Source: Pseudomonas sp. GM80 (lineage in GTDB: Bacteria; Pseudomonadota; Gammaproteobacteria; Pseudomonadales; Pseudomonadaceae). Taken from it: a stretch of DNA of 64,000 nucleotides. How positions within the stretch are numbered: the first letter of the stretch is position 1; each line of letters begins with the position of its first letter. Position numbers and translations under genes: made by a program. Of this stretch, positions 8,308 through 16,940 are shown piece by piece. The notes under the pieces are model-generated. The model had not been told where the DNA came from. It saw only the letters and a list, made by a program, of their open reading frames with translations, and did not search any database. The stretch lies in NCBI RefSeq assembly GCF_000282515.1, contig NZ_AKJD01000015.1, positions 28,510-92,509 on the forward strand, in the 5' to 3' direction.

Positions 8308-9072
8308 TTAGACGACGCTGGTCAAGCCACCATCGACGAAAAGGGTCTGGCCGTTGACGAAGTCGGAGGCTGACGAAGCGAGAAACACCGCCGCACCGCA
8401 CAGTTCCTCGACATTGCCCCAGCGTCCGGCAGGCGTTCGTTGCATCAGCCAGTCGGAAAAAGCCGAGTCATCGACCAGCGCCTGGTTCAGTTCGGTTCGG
8501 AAATAGCCAGGGGCCAAGGCATTGATCTGCAGGCCATGCCTGGCCCAGTCGGCGCACATGCCACGAGTGAGCATGCGCACGGCCCCTTTGCTGGCGGCAT
8601 ACGGTGCGATAGAGGCGCGAGCCAGTTCGCTTTGTACCGAGCCGATGTTGATGATCTTGCCGCGCCGGCGAGCAATCATGTGTCGGGCCACGGCCTTGGA
8701 CACGTTGAAGACGCCATCGAGATTGGTGCTCATGAGTCGATGCCAGTCTTGCGCACTCACGTCTTCAAGCGCCTGACGATGTTGCAAACCGGCGTTGTTG
8801 ATCAGAATGTCGATCGGGCCTGAGCGGTGTTCCAGCGCATCGATCGCGGTTGCAACGGCCTGGTGGTCGGTCACGTCGAACAATGAATATTCCGCGTCCA
8901 GCCCCTCATCCCGTAACAACGCGCAGGCACTTTGTGCGCGTTGGGCATCGCGACCATTAATCACCACCTGAGCGCCCGCCTGTGCCAACCCGCGCGCCAG
9001 GGCCAGTCCAATACCTCGCACCGAGCCGGTGATCAGCGCCCGACGCTGATTCAGGCGAAAGTTGTCGATCAT
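8308..9072 (-). CDS. SDR-family oxidoreductase (gluconate 5-dehydrogenase/FabG-like)
   Basis: A 254-residue classical short-chain dehydrogenase. ITGSVRGIGLAL is the Gly-rich NAD(P) loop, INNAG follows, and the catalytic Ser-Tyr-Lys are in IGSV...APYAASKGA. The C-terminal FLASSASDFVNGQTLFVDGG is standard for the gluconate 5-dehydrogenase/FabG-like group. The first gene of the minus-strand unit, 20 bases before the AroE-like gene, with GGGAGG before the ATG. It probably oxidises a hydroxyl of the same alicyclic substrate family, but the substrate is inferred from context only. Confidence 0.8.
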   Translation of the reverse strand: MIDNFRLNQRRALITGSVRGIGLALARGLAQAGAQVVINGRDAQRAQSACALLRDEGLDAEYSLFDVTDHQAVATAIDALEHRSGPIDILINNAGLQHRQALEDVSAQDWHRLMSTNLDGVFNVSKAVARHMIARRRGKIINIGSVQSELARASIAPYAASKGAVRMLTRGMCADWARHGLQINALAPGYFRTELNQALVDDSAFSDWLMQRTPAGRWGNVEELCGAAVFLASSASDFVNGQTLFVDGGLTSVV

Positions 9073-9154
9073 CTGTGCCTCCCCTTCTTGGTTTTATGCA
9101 TAGGGCAACGACCCCACTTTCGACCGCTTCCGCCCCGGCGTGCCAATCGTTTAT

Positions 9155-9181
9155 GGTGATGCCGTAATCACCGATCGTGAT
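9155..9181. promoter_or_regulatory. LysR-type operator: two overlapping palindromes between divergent genes
   Basis: ATCAC-CGATC-GTGAT (9167-9181) fits the LysR T-N11-A rule, and GGTGAT-GCCGTA-ATCACC (9155-9172) shares its left arm. They lie in the 141-base gap between the SDR and LysR genes, as expected for a LysR activator controlling both directions. Confidence 0.6.
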
Positions 9182-9213
9182 CACCAGAAACACCGTACGG
9201 ATCAGGAGGATCA

Positions 9214-10095
9214 ATGGAACTCAAGCATTTGCGGGCATTTGCAGCCTTGGCTGAGGAACTGCACTTTGGTCGTGCGGCAGCGCGTCTGCACATTGTCCAG
9301 CCGGCGTTGAGTGCGCAGATACGCGCACTGGAAGACGATGTAGGCGCGCTGTTGTTCGAACGTGATCGTCACGGCGTCGAGTTGACCGAAGAAGGTGCGC
9401 TGTTTCTCCCCGAGGCCTTGGCAACCCTGCGTCAGGCCGCTCGGGCCCGTGAAGTGTTGCAACAGGCTGCAGCCGGAGAAGCCGGGGTGCTGCGTCTGGC
9501 ATTTGTGTCGTCGACGCTGGCGCACTTGTTGCCAACGCTTGTGCGTACGCTGGAGCAGCGCTACCCGCGCATCGAGCTGGAACTCAAGGACATGCCCTCG
9601 CTGCCGCAGACCCGGGCTTTGCTGGACAACGCCCTGGATTTCGGTCTGGTGCGCTTACCCTTGAATGTGCCTGGCGTACACACCCGTTTGCTCTTCGAGG
9701 AGTCGCTGGTGGTGGCGCTGCCGCAAGACCACGCACTTTGCAGCCAGGCTCGTATAAAACCTCAGGATCTGGCCGGGTCTGCGGTATTGGTGCTCGCGCG
9801 CAAATTCGCGCCCGGTTTATACGACCAAATGCTGGCGGGTTTTCATCGCCGCAAAGTGACGTTGACCATCGCCCGGGAAATGGGTGAGTTCACTACACAA
9901 TTGGCGTTGGTCGCTGCGGGGCTGGGCGTCGGTATTTTGCCAGGTGGCGCCGCTTCAGCGCTGCCAGTCGGCGTGGTGACCCGGCCACTGGCGCTGCCCA
10001 TGAGCGGCGCGGGCATCGGTGTGGCCTGGCTCGGACTGGAAAACCCTCGTAAACGGGCATTGATGACAGTGCTGGACGAACTCTATCCAGCGTAA
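9214..10095 (+). CDS. LysR-family transcriptional regulator, probable activator of the shikimate/quinate unit
   Basis: A 293-residue LysR regulator. The N-terminal HTH is MELKHLRAFAALAEELHFGRAA through LSAQIRALE, followed by the effector-binding domain beginning around residue 90 (GVLRLAFVSS). The CatR/BenM-like sub-group is suggested by ELKHLRAF and LHFGRAA. GGAGG precedes the ATG. It diverges from the SDR-AroE-transporter unit, with overlapping palindromes in the shared promoter region, so it most likely controls that unit in response to its substrate. The effector is not known. Confidence 0.85.
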   Translation: MELKHLRAFAALAEELHFGRAAARLHIVQPALSAQIRALEDDVGALLFERDRHGVELTEEGALFLPEALATLRQAARAREVLQQAAAGEAGVLRLAFVSSTLAHLLPTLVRTLEQRYPRIELELKDMPSLPQTRALLDNALDFGLVRLPLNVPGVHTRLLFEESLVVALPQDHALCSQARIKPQDLAGSAVLVLARKFAPGLYDQMLAGFHRRKVTLTIAREMGEFTTQLALVAAGLGVGILPGGAASALPVGVVTRPLALPMSGAGIGVAWLGLENPRKRALMTVLDELYPA

Positions 10096-10218
10096 GAAAT
10101 ACATCCAATGTTCCGGCAACTGATGTTTGATCCCTTCAGTGAGTGAGTTTCAGACGCTAAGGGCAGCATCATCAGCGTCAACTCGTCACCGCACGGAACG
10201 GGAATGACTCAAGGTAGC

Positions 10219-10233
10219 GTTCGCTGATCGCAC
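10219..10233 (+). promoter_or_regulatory. PcaR-type binding site upstream of pcaIJ
   Basis: GTTCGCTGATCGCAC differs at two of 15 positions from the PcaR operator described for the Pseudomonas putida pcaIJ promoter (GTTCGATAATCGCAC, recalled from the literature). It lies 120 bases before pcaI. A second short palindrome, TGCAC-ACCG-GTGCA, is at 10282-10295. No pcaR gene is in the window. Confidence 0.6.
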
Positions 10234-10353
10234 GACATCAAGTGCCGCCCCTCCTTCACTGGCCAATTGTTTGGCAGGCTATGCACACCGGTGCAGTCAC
10301 CGTGATTCAAGCGGTTTTTGCAGCCAGATTTCGCTGTCTAGTCAACATGAAAC

Positions 10354-11058
10354 ATGGGGTACGCCTTGATCGATAAAACGTTTGAATCCATCGCTGCCGC
10401 ACTTGATGGGATAGCCGATGGCTCGACCATCATGGTCGGTGGTTTTGGTACCGCCGGCATGCCATCCGAACTTGTGGATGGTGTGATCGCCTCGGGCGCC
10501 CGCGAGCTGACCATCATCAGCAACAATGCCGGCAATGGTGAAATCGGTCTCGCCGCCTTGCTCAAGGCTGGGCGGGTTGCCAAGGTCATCTGTTCGTTTC
10601 CGCGCCAATCCGATTCCTACGTATTCGACGAACTCTACCTGGCCGGAAAGGTACAGCTTGAAGTCGTTCCGCAGGGCAACCTGGCGGAACGCATCCGCGC
10701 CGCCGGTTCAGGCATCGGTGCGTTTTATTCGCCAACAGGCTATGGAACGCTACTGGCTGAAGGCAAGGAGACCCGGGTGATCGACGGTCGCAACTACGTG
10801 CTGGAAATGCCGTTGCACGCCGATGTGGCATTGATCAAAGCAGAAAAAGGTGATCGCTGGGGCAACCTTACCTATCGCAAGGCCGCGCGCAATTTCGGAC
10901 CGATCATGGCCATGGCGGCGACAACGGCCATCGCTCAGGTCAACCAGATCGTCGAGTTGGGCGAGCTAGACCCCGAGCACATTGTCACACCGGGGATTTT
11001 CGTTCAGCGCGTGGTCGCTGTGCCGTTCGCCCGTCTTCCGAAAGCCAACGTCAACTGA
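10354..11058 (+). CDS. pcaI: 3-oxoadipate CoA-transferase, alpha subunit
   Basis: A 234-residue subunit A of a family I CoA-transferase. GGFGTAGMPSELVDGV, the CoA-binding region, and NAGNGEIGLAALL, PQGNLAERIRAAGSGIGAFY and LEMPLHADVALIKAEKGD are all typical of PcaI. With PcaJ it moves CoA from succinyl-CoA to 3-oxoadipate, the penultimate step of the beta-ketoadipate pathway for protocatechuate and catechol. Closely related acetoacetate transferases (ScoA/AtoD) cannot be fully excluded, but the neighbouring shikimate genes and PcaR-like site favour PcaI. Confidence 0.9.
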   Translation: MGYALIDKTFESIAAALDGIADGSTIMVGGFGTAGMPSELVDGVIASGARELTIISNNAGNGEIGLAALLKAGRVAKVICSFPRQSDSYVFDELYLAGKVQLEVVPQGNLAERIRAAGSGIGAFYSPTGYGTLLAEGKETRVIDGRNYVLEMPLHADVALIKAEKGDRWGNLTYRKAARNFGPIMAMAATTAIAQVNQIVELGELDPEHIVTPGIFVQRVVAVPFARLPKANVN

Positions 11059-11066
11059 GGCCCGCC

Positions 11067-11708
11067 ATGACTGTTATGAACAAACTCTCGCGTAGCGAAA
11101 TGGCCCAGCGTGTGGCCGACGATATTCTTGAAGGCTCTTACGTGAACCTCGGCATTGGCGTGCCGACGCTGGTGGCCAATTATCTGGGTGACAAGGAAGT
11201 GTTCCTGCACAGCGAAAACGGTGTGTTGGGCATGGGCCCGAGTCCGGCGCCGGGCGAGGAAGACGATGATCTGATCAATGCCGGCAAGCAACACGTAACA
11301 CTGCTGGCCGGGGGTGCCTACTTTCATCACGCCGACTCCTTTTCAATGATGCGTGGTGGACACATCGATATCGCCGTTCTGGGTGCTTTTCAGGTCTCGG
11401 TCAACGGTGACCTGGCCAACTGGCACACCGGTGCTGAAGGTTCCATCCCGGCCGTGGGCGGCGCCATGGACCTCGCGACTGGCGCACGCCAAGTGTTCGT
11501 CATGATGGATCACCTGACCAAGACAGGCGAAAGCAAGTTGGTGCCGCAATGCACCTACCCGCTGACCGGCATTGGCTGTGTGACGAGGATTTATACTGAC
11601 TTGGCCATCCTCGACGTCACGCCTGAGGGCTTGCAGGTCAGGGAGATTCTGGCTGATATCAGCTTTGAAGATCTGCAATCGCTCAGTGGTGTGCCGCTGA
11701 TCCAGTGA
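11067..11708 (+). CDS. pcaJ: 3-oxoadipate CoA-transferase, beta subunit
   Basis: A 213-residue subunit B. The motif FLHSENGVLGMGPSP carries the catalytic glutamate (SENG) that forms the glutamyl-CoA thioester intermediate. GAFQVSVNGDLANWHTG and MVQ-like MMDHLTKTGESKLV regions follow the family pattern. It starts eight bases after pcaI with GAGG before the ATG, so the two subunits are co-translated. The final thiolase gene pcaF is not adjacent. Confidence 0.9.
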   Translation: MTVMNKLSRSEMAQRVADDILEGSYVNLGIGVPTLVANYLGDKEVFLHSENGVLGMGPSPAPGEEDDDLINAGKQHVTLLAGGAYFHHADSFSMMRGGHIDIAVLGAFQVSVNGDLANWHTGAEGSIPAVGGAMDLATGARQVFVMMDHLTKTGESKLVPQCTYPLTGIGCVTRIYTDLAILDVTPEGLQVREILADISFEDLQSLSGVPLIQ

Positions 11709-11735
11709 CGGGGTTCGTCGGTTCGCTCCCCCCTG

Positions 11736-11763
11736 CGCCGGACGACATTGCGTACGTCCGGCG
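11736..11763. terminator. Terminator-like hairpin between convergent pcaJ and amidohydrolase genes
   Basis: CGCCGGACG pairs exactly with CGTCCGGCG around a 10-nt loop. It lies in the 122-base gap between two converging stop codons. No T tract follows on either strand. Confidence 0.5.
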
Positions 11764-11830
11764 ATGGATTCTGACGCTTGAGTTTCAAAACCGCAGGGCC
11801 AGCGCTGGCGGTCGAGGCTGATCAGAGTGC

Positions 11831-13009
11831 TCAGGCGAGAAAGTCTTCCACCAGTTTTACCCAGCAATCGGCGCCCAGTCGGATCAGCTCATCATTGAAG
11901 TCGTAGTGCGGGTTGTGCACGGAGCAGCCGTGAAACTCGCCCTCACCATTGCCCAGCAAGAAATAGCACCCCGGCACTTCTGCGAGCATCCAGGCGAAGT
12001 CTTCGGTACCCATGACCTTTGGTCCTCGGCTTTGCAGGTGGCCAGGTTCAAAAAGTGGTTCAAGGCTTTCGCGCACTCTTTGTGTTTCGGTGGCGTCGTT
12101 GATCAGTGCCGGGGCCAGCGGAGTGAATTCCAGGTCAATGCTCACGCCGAATGATTGCTCGTGACCGCGGATGATCTGCTCGAGTCGCCGATTGATCTTT
12201 TGCTGAGTCTGCGGAGTATCGGTACGCACGCTGATCAGCATGCGCGCCTCATCAGGAATGATGTTGTAGACACTCCCGGCCTGGAGCATGCCGATGCTGA
12301 TCACCGCGTATTCTTCCGGGCCGAGGTTGCGCGATTTGATGGTCTGGATCGCGTTGATAAGGCTGGCCACCACGGGTAGTGGATCAACCGACTTCTCTGG
12401 CATGGCGCCGTGTCCACCTTGGCCGGTGATGAGCAGTGACACACGTTCCGAGGACGCCATGGTCGGCCCTGCCTGAACCACGGCCGTGCCCAAGGGGTAA
12501 CCGGGCATGTTATGCAGCGCGAAAATCGCATCGCAGGGAAACCGTTGGAACAGGCCGTCATCGATCATCGCCTTGGCCCCACACAAGCCCTCCTCGTCCG
12601 GTTGGAAAATCAGATTCAGGGTGCCGTTGAATTCGCCGTGGGTTGCCAGACGATAAGCCGCCGCGAGCAGGATTGCGGTGTGCCCGTCATGCCCGCAGGC
12701 GTGCATGCGATCGGCAATCTGGCTGGCATGCGCAAAGGTGTTTTTTTCTTGCATGGGCAGCGCGTCCATGTCGGCGCGCAGACCGATACGGCGTGGGCCC
12801 TCGCCTCTTTTCAGGACACCGACCAGGCCATGCCCGCCGATACCGCGATGCACCTGATAGCCCCATTGCGTCAGTTTGGCGGCGACCAGTTCAGCGGTGT
12901 TCGGGGTTTCGCCGCCCAACTCAGGCGCAGCATGAATTTGTCGGCGCAAGGCGATGAAGCTTTGCAGTTCGGTTTCGCTTAACGCTGATTTATTTTGTTG
13001 GTTGCGCAT
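11831..13009 (-). CDS. M20-family amidohydrolase (hippurate hydrolase/N-acyl amino acid hydrolase type)
   Basis: A 392-residue zinc amidohydrolase. Metal-binding signatures are DMDALPM, MHACGHDGHTA, and the DEEG motif in FQPDEEGLCGAKAM; the last metal histidine is in HNPHYDFNDE. Members cleave the amide of N-acyl amino acids such as hippurate, releasing an aromatic acid and an amino acid, in the cytoplasm. It follows the MHS transporter gene by only three bases, so import and hydrolysis of the same conjugate is likely. Exact substrate unknown. Confidence 0.85.
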   Translation of the reverse strand: MRNQQNKSALSETELQSFIALRRQIHAAPELGGETPNTAELVAAKLTQWGYQVHRGIGGHGLVGVLKRGEGPRRIGLRADMDALPMQEKNTFAHASQIADRMHACGHDGHTAILLAAAYRLATHGEFNGTLNLIFQPDEEGLCGAKAMIDDGLFQRFPCDAIFALHNMPGYPLGTAVVQAGPTMASSERVSLLITGQGGHGAMPEKSVDPLPVVASLINAIQTIKSRNLGPEEYAVISIGMLQAGSVYNIIPDEARMLISVRTDTPQTQQKINRRLEQIIRGHEQSFGVSIDLEFTPLAPALINDATETQRVRESLEPLFEPGHLQSRGPKVMGTEDFAWMLAEVPGCYFLLGNGEGEFHGCSVHNPHYDFNDELIRLGADCWVKLVEDFLA

Positions 13010-13012
13010 GGG

Positions 13013-14332
13013 TCAGTCTCGTCCAATGTTTTCCGGGAACAGTTTCAGGCAGCACAGGCTGATCACCCCGCCGACAAGCAGGTAGAACGCCGGAGCCGTG
13101 GGTGTGTCGAGTGCCGAGGTTAGCCATGTGGCGATCAACGGCGAGAAACCGCCGAACAAGGTGACGCCGAAGCTGTAACTCACCGAGGTGCCGAGCGCGC
13201 GGTGGGGCTTGGCGAAGGCTTCCATGATCATCGCGAAAAACGCCCCCGAGCCCACGCAACCTGGCAGGACCAGCAGTGCAACGATCAGCATCGCGATGTA
13301 CAAGTCAGTGGTATGCGACAACAGCCAAAGTGCGGGCCATGCTGCGATAACCGGTAAGGTCATCGTCCAGACCAACAGTTTTTTGCGCAGACCGTGGCGG
13401 TCGGCGTAACGCCCTGCAATTGGAGTGATGATCGCCAGGCACGCGGCTGCAACGCAGGCAATCGCCAAGGCGCTGCGCTGCGGATAATGCAGCGCGCTCA
13501 CCAGATACGCCGGCATATAGAAAATGAACAAATACATGCCGATGGTGGCGCTCGCCATCAGGCCGGTGGCGAGTGCGGTGTTGCGCAGATCAATGACCTC
13601 GCGCCAGCCGGGTTTGCGCACGGTTGAAGGGGCGGCGCTGATCGTGGTCTGTTCAAGGGTTTCCGGCAGGCAGCGGCGGATGTACCAGCCGACAGGGCCA
13701 ATCAGCAAACCGATGACAAAAGGAATACGCCAACCCCATGCTTCCAGGTCGGGCGCGGTCATGACACTGCTCAGAAGAAGTCCGATGCCAGCCCCGACCA
13801 GCGCCGCGTAACCCTGACTCGCAGCTTGCCAACTTACATTGCTGCACCGATGGTTCGTCGCCGACGATTCCATCATCAACACCGAGGCGGTGCCGATTTC
13901 GCCGCCAGCGGAAAAACCTTGAGTCAGCCGGCCGATAACCAGCAGAGCAGTGCCCAATACCCCGGCTTGCTGATAAGTGGGGGCGAATGCGATCAGCGCT
14001 GTACCTAGAGTCATCAGTGCGATGGTCAGCGTTAGCGCGGCCTTGCGCCCTTTCCTGTCGGCGAAACGGCCAATCACCATTGCTCCGACCGGACGCATCA
14101 GAAAGCCCACTCCGAACGCCGTCAACGACATCAGCAATGAGGCGATCGGCGACTGGGCGGGGAAAAAGTTCTTGGCGATGATCACGGCAAAAAAGCTGTA
14201 GATCGTGAAGTCGTACATTTCCAGGGCATTGCCCAGGGCGCACGCTACAGTGGCTTTTCTTGAGTTGGATGTGGCCGGATTGGAACGCATCGTTCCGTCG
14301 GCCAGGGAAGTGTCCGAATGCAGGGTCGTCAT
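13013..14332 (-). CDS. MFS transporter, MHS family, partner of the M20 amidohydrolase
   Basis: A 439-residue permease. ALGNALEMYDFTIYSFFAVII and GRFADRKGRKAALT are MHS-family signatures. I place the start at the ATG at 14332 because GGAG lies eight bases before it; a frame extending to 14371 lacks a ribosome site. It is the first gene of a two-gene unit with the amidohydrolase and faces a porin gene across a regulatory region, so outer membrane entry, inner membrane uptake and hydrolysis appear grouped. Its cargo is inferred to be an N-acyl amino acid or similar organic anion. Confidence 0.8.
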   Translation of the reverse strand: MTTLHSDTSLADGTMRSNPATSNSRKATVACALGNALEMYDFTIYSFFAVIIAKNFFPAQSPIASLLMSLTAFGVGFLMRPVGAMVIGRFADRKGRKAALTLTIALMTLGTALIAFAPTYQQAGVLGTALLVIGRLTQGFSAGGEIGTASVLMMESSATNHRCSNVSWQAASQGYAALVGAGIGLLLSSVMTAPDLEAWGWRIPFVIGLLIGPVGWYIRRCLPETLEQTTISAAPSTVRKPGWREVIDLRNTALATGLMASATIGMYLFIFYMPAYLVSALHYPQRSALAIACVAAACLAIITPIAGRYADRHGLRKKLLVWTMTLPVIAAWPALWLLSHTTDLYIAMLIVALLVLPGCVGSGAFFAMIMEAFAKPHRALGTSVSYSFGVTLFGGFSPLIATWLTSALDTPTAPAFYLLVGGVISLCCLKLFPENIGRD

Positions 14333-14418
14333 GGCACGCTCCGATTTCTTATTGGCGTTATGCGAGACCAACTATCGGGGAACTCCGAAGACGAATCACT
14401 TGCGCTTTTTGCAGGCAA

Positions 14419-14433
14419 TTAACCACTGGTTAA
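14419..14433. promoter_or_regulatory. Palindrome TTAACCA-C-TGGTTAA, LysR-type box
   Basis: A perfect 7-bp-arm palindrome that also fits T-N11-A, 87 bases before the MHS transporter start. Related half-sites occur at about 14615 (AAATTAACCATTAGG) and 14641 (CAAAATTGACCATT), nearer the porin gene. Confidence 0.55.
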
Positions 14434-14720
14434 CTTGCTTGCGTCACGTCCTTTGAATGCGCCCTACAACGGTGCCGCGCGAGGGCTTGAAGGCGGGTAT
14501 CGCACCAATGGCTTCCATTCTCCAGACTCATGCAGTCGCCGAATCGAGGTGATCGGGCTTGTTTTTGTGATCTTTGCGCACGCTTGTCGCCCTCAATGCA
14601 CCGGTCATTCGCCAGCAAATTAACCATTAGGCATAGCCATGCAAAATTGACCATTTCCGCCGGTTTTTATTTTCGTGGAGGCTGCGATCCATCAGCCATC
14701 ACGTCTACGGAGCGTCTGAA
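14434..14720. promoter_or_regulatory. Rest of the divergent transporter/porin intergenic region
   Basis: No gene is recognised. The region holds the two half-site repeats described with the palindrome at 14419 and the porin ribosome site GGAG eight bases before 14721. Confidence 0.4.
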
Positions 14721-15860
14721 ATGGTTATGTCCGCCGCGCGCAATTGTTCATTGACCGCTTTGCTCTTGGGGCTCGGGCTACCGACGTGCAGCCAGGCTGA
14801 GGGATTTCCTGCGATCGCCCGAGTAGCGCCGGGATTTGGCTATTACAACGTCGATAAGGGCTACACCGACAAGCTCAATGTCTACGGCACGCTCGATGCG
14901 TTTGTGAATTACCAGGACTCGGGCCATCACTCCGGAAGCAAACTTGCGGGCGGTGGCGCCTGGACCAATAAGCTCGGGCTTTACATGCGCAAGGCCCTCA
15001 ACCCGGACACGGTGCTGGAGTTCGATGTCGAGGAAGGTTTCAACCTCAATGGCCAAGCGCTCGACGAGCACTGGAAGCAGGTCGGCACGCTACGGTTGGC
15101 AGTGGCGGCGCTGCGTTCGCGGGAGTACGGCAAGCTGGAATTCGGTAAAACCTATGGCATGGGCACGCCGACGTTTGCTGATCCGTTCCTGGCCACCTAC
15201 GGTTCGCCCTATACCTACCTGACCAGCCCGCCGGCCGGGCGTGGTGCCTATTATCTGGATATGCGCCCCAAGCACACCCTCGCCTACACCACGCCCAAAT
15301 TCGCCGGTTTCAGCGTGGCCACCGCCGTCAGCCTGGGCTTGAACGATACCGCCAGCTCCGGCAAAACCGTGCGCGGCAAAGGCATGAGTGTTCAGTACAG
15401 CAATGCGCGATGGATATTGCTGGGTTCATTCAATGATTACTTGAGCGATCCATGGGACGACGGCGACCGTCAGCGGCAGACCCACAACTACTTCAAAAGT
15501 GCTTCGGCGTTTTATGACTTCGGGCCGCTGTCTGCCAATGTCACCTGGCAGCGCCAGGACGTCGACTACCACGCCACACCGAGCATGAGCGCATGGACGT
15601 TGGGCCTTTCCGCGCCCGTCGGCAAAGCCGATGTGGCGCGCATGGCACTGGTCAAGCGCGACATCGAATTCGGCGACAAGGACGCCACCGGGATCATGCT
15701 CGGCTACGACCATTTCCTGAAAAAGAACTGGGCCATCTACGGTCGGCTCGCCCTGATCGATAACCGCCCCGAATCCGCCATCAGCTATGCGGGAATCCCC
15801 CTCGAGCAAAGCGGCGACGCCCCCAGCAACCTGGCCGTCGGCATGTACTATCACTTCTAG
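14721..15860 (+). CDS. Outer membrane porin (Gram-negative porin, Porin_4 type)
   Basis: A 379-residue beta-barrel. A signal peptide ends near TCSQA-EG (about residues 1-26). YGTLDAFVNYQDS, LGLYMRKALNPDTVLEFDVEE and REYGKLEFGKTY are typical of the Burkholderia/Neisseria-like general porins, and the chain ends in YYHF with the terminal phenylalanine needed for BAM-assisted insertion. GGAG stands eight bases before the ATG. It diverges from the MHS transporter-amidohydrolase pair and probably lets the same solute through the outer membrane. Its stop overlaps the convergent LysR stop by four bases. Confidence 0.8.
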   Translation: MVMSAARNCSLTALLLGLGLPTCSQAEGFPAIARVAPGFGYYNVDKGYTDKLNVYGTLDAFVNYQDSGHHSGSKLAGGGAWTNKLGLYMRKALNPDTVLEFDVEEGFNLNGQALDEHWKQVGTLRLAVAALRSREYGKLEFGKTYGMGTPTFADPFLATYGSPYTYLTSPPAGRGAYYLDMRPKHTLAYTTPKFAGFSVATAVSLGLNDTASSGKTVRGKGMSVQYSNARWILLGSFNDYLSDPWDDGDRQRQTHNYFKSASAFYDFGPLSANVTWQRQDVDYHATPSMSAWTLGLSAPVGKADVARMALVKRDIEFGDKDATGIMLGYDHFLKKNWAIYGRLALIDNRPESAISYAGIPLEQSGDAPSNLAVGMYYHF

Positions 15861-16780
15861 TAAGTCGGCTCTGCCGAAGACTCAGCGGCCAATTTGGATT
15901 TGAGACCGCTGAACAGATCTCTCGCCGGCGACGTCAGCGAATGGCGGTCAACGCATACCAGATAAATCGGGTACTCCGGGTTGACCTCTTCGACTTCGAC
16001 GAGGACCAGTTCCGGTACCCGTCCCGGCGGCAGTGCACTGCCCAGCGCCAGATTGCTCAGGGTCATGAACGCATCGGCATTCTCGACCAGGCGCAAGGCC
16101 AGAAACAACGAGGCGCACTCGATGACCTTCTGCGGCGGATGAATATCGTTGACCTCGAACATTTGGTAGAACTGTGAGGATCGGTCGTCTACCTCGTCCA
16201 GGCTGATCCAGTTGGCGTACTGCAATTGCCGCAACGAGGGCGAATGCCGCATCGGGTTGTTCGGACTGCATACCACCGTGCCCTTGATCCGGTGCAGGGC
16301 TTCCCAATCGAGATTCAGACGTTGAGTGTTTTGTTGAGACGTCAGGGCAAAGTCCAGCGTCCCGTCGCGCAAACGCTGGACGATATGGCTGGGGCGCAGC
16401 TCGATCAGCTTGATCCGCACGCGAGGGTTCTTGGCCTGATAGTCACTGATGCATTTCTCAAAACCCGGCAGCATGGCGGTCAGTGAAGTGACGCCGACAG
16501 CCACCTCGCCCACGGCCATGTCGTGAATATTGTCGGCCTCGATTTGCAGGCGCCGCATGCTCTCGACCGCCATGTGCGCATGCCGGATGATCCGCCGGCC
16601 TTCGTCAGTCAACGACATGCCTTTATAGGAACGCTGCAGCAGGGTCAGGCCCAATTCGCGCTCCAGATCCTTGATGGAACGGCTCAGCGCAGGCTGGGTG
16701 ACATGCAACATCTGCGAGGCTTCATTGATGCTGCCGCACTGGTTGATCGCGACCAAGGCTCTGATTTGATGGAATTTCAC
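15857..16780 (-). CDS. LysR-family transcriptional regulator (TsaR/CbbR-like)
   Basis: A 307-residue LysR protein starting KFHQIRALVAINQCGSINEA, with the HTH completed by LHVTQPALSRSIKDLE and an effector domain from about residue 90. The GTG at 16780 is chosen because the family normally begins with (M)KFHQ; a TTG 42 bases upstream would add unrelated residues and neither has a strong ribosome site. It converges with the porin and diverges from the reductase at 16941, with short palindromes TTGGCGCCAA (16802-16811) and AGGTTGAACCT (16886-16896) between them. Targets could be either neighbour. Confidence 0.8.
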   Translation of the reverse strand: MKFHQIRALVAINQCGSINEASQMLHVTQPALSRSIKDLERELGLTLLQRSYKGMSLTDEGRRIIRHAHMAVESMRRLQIEADNIHDMAVGEVAVGVTSLTAMLPGFEKCISDYQAKNPRVRIKLIELRPSHIVQRLRDGTLDFALTSQQNTQRLNLDWEALHRIKGTVVCSPNNPMRHSPSLRQLQYANWISLDEVDDRSSQFYQMFEVNDIHPPQKVIECASLFLALRLVENADAFMTLSNLALGSALPPGRVPELVLVEVEEVNPEYPIYLVCVDRHSLTSPARDLFSGLKSKLAAESSAEPTY

Positions 16781-16940
16781 GGTGTGCGACTCGCTTTTTA
16801 TTTGGCGCCAACCATAAAGCAAGATGCCGGCCAGTTACCACTCTGTCGCTGAGCGCAGCTCGCCAGGCTGATGCGGATCCGCTTTAGGTTGAACCTCTGT
16901 TGCTGACGTGGACTCCCAAACCTGAATTCAGGAGAAACGT

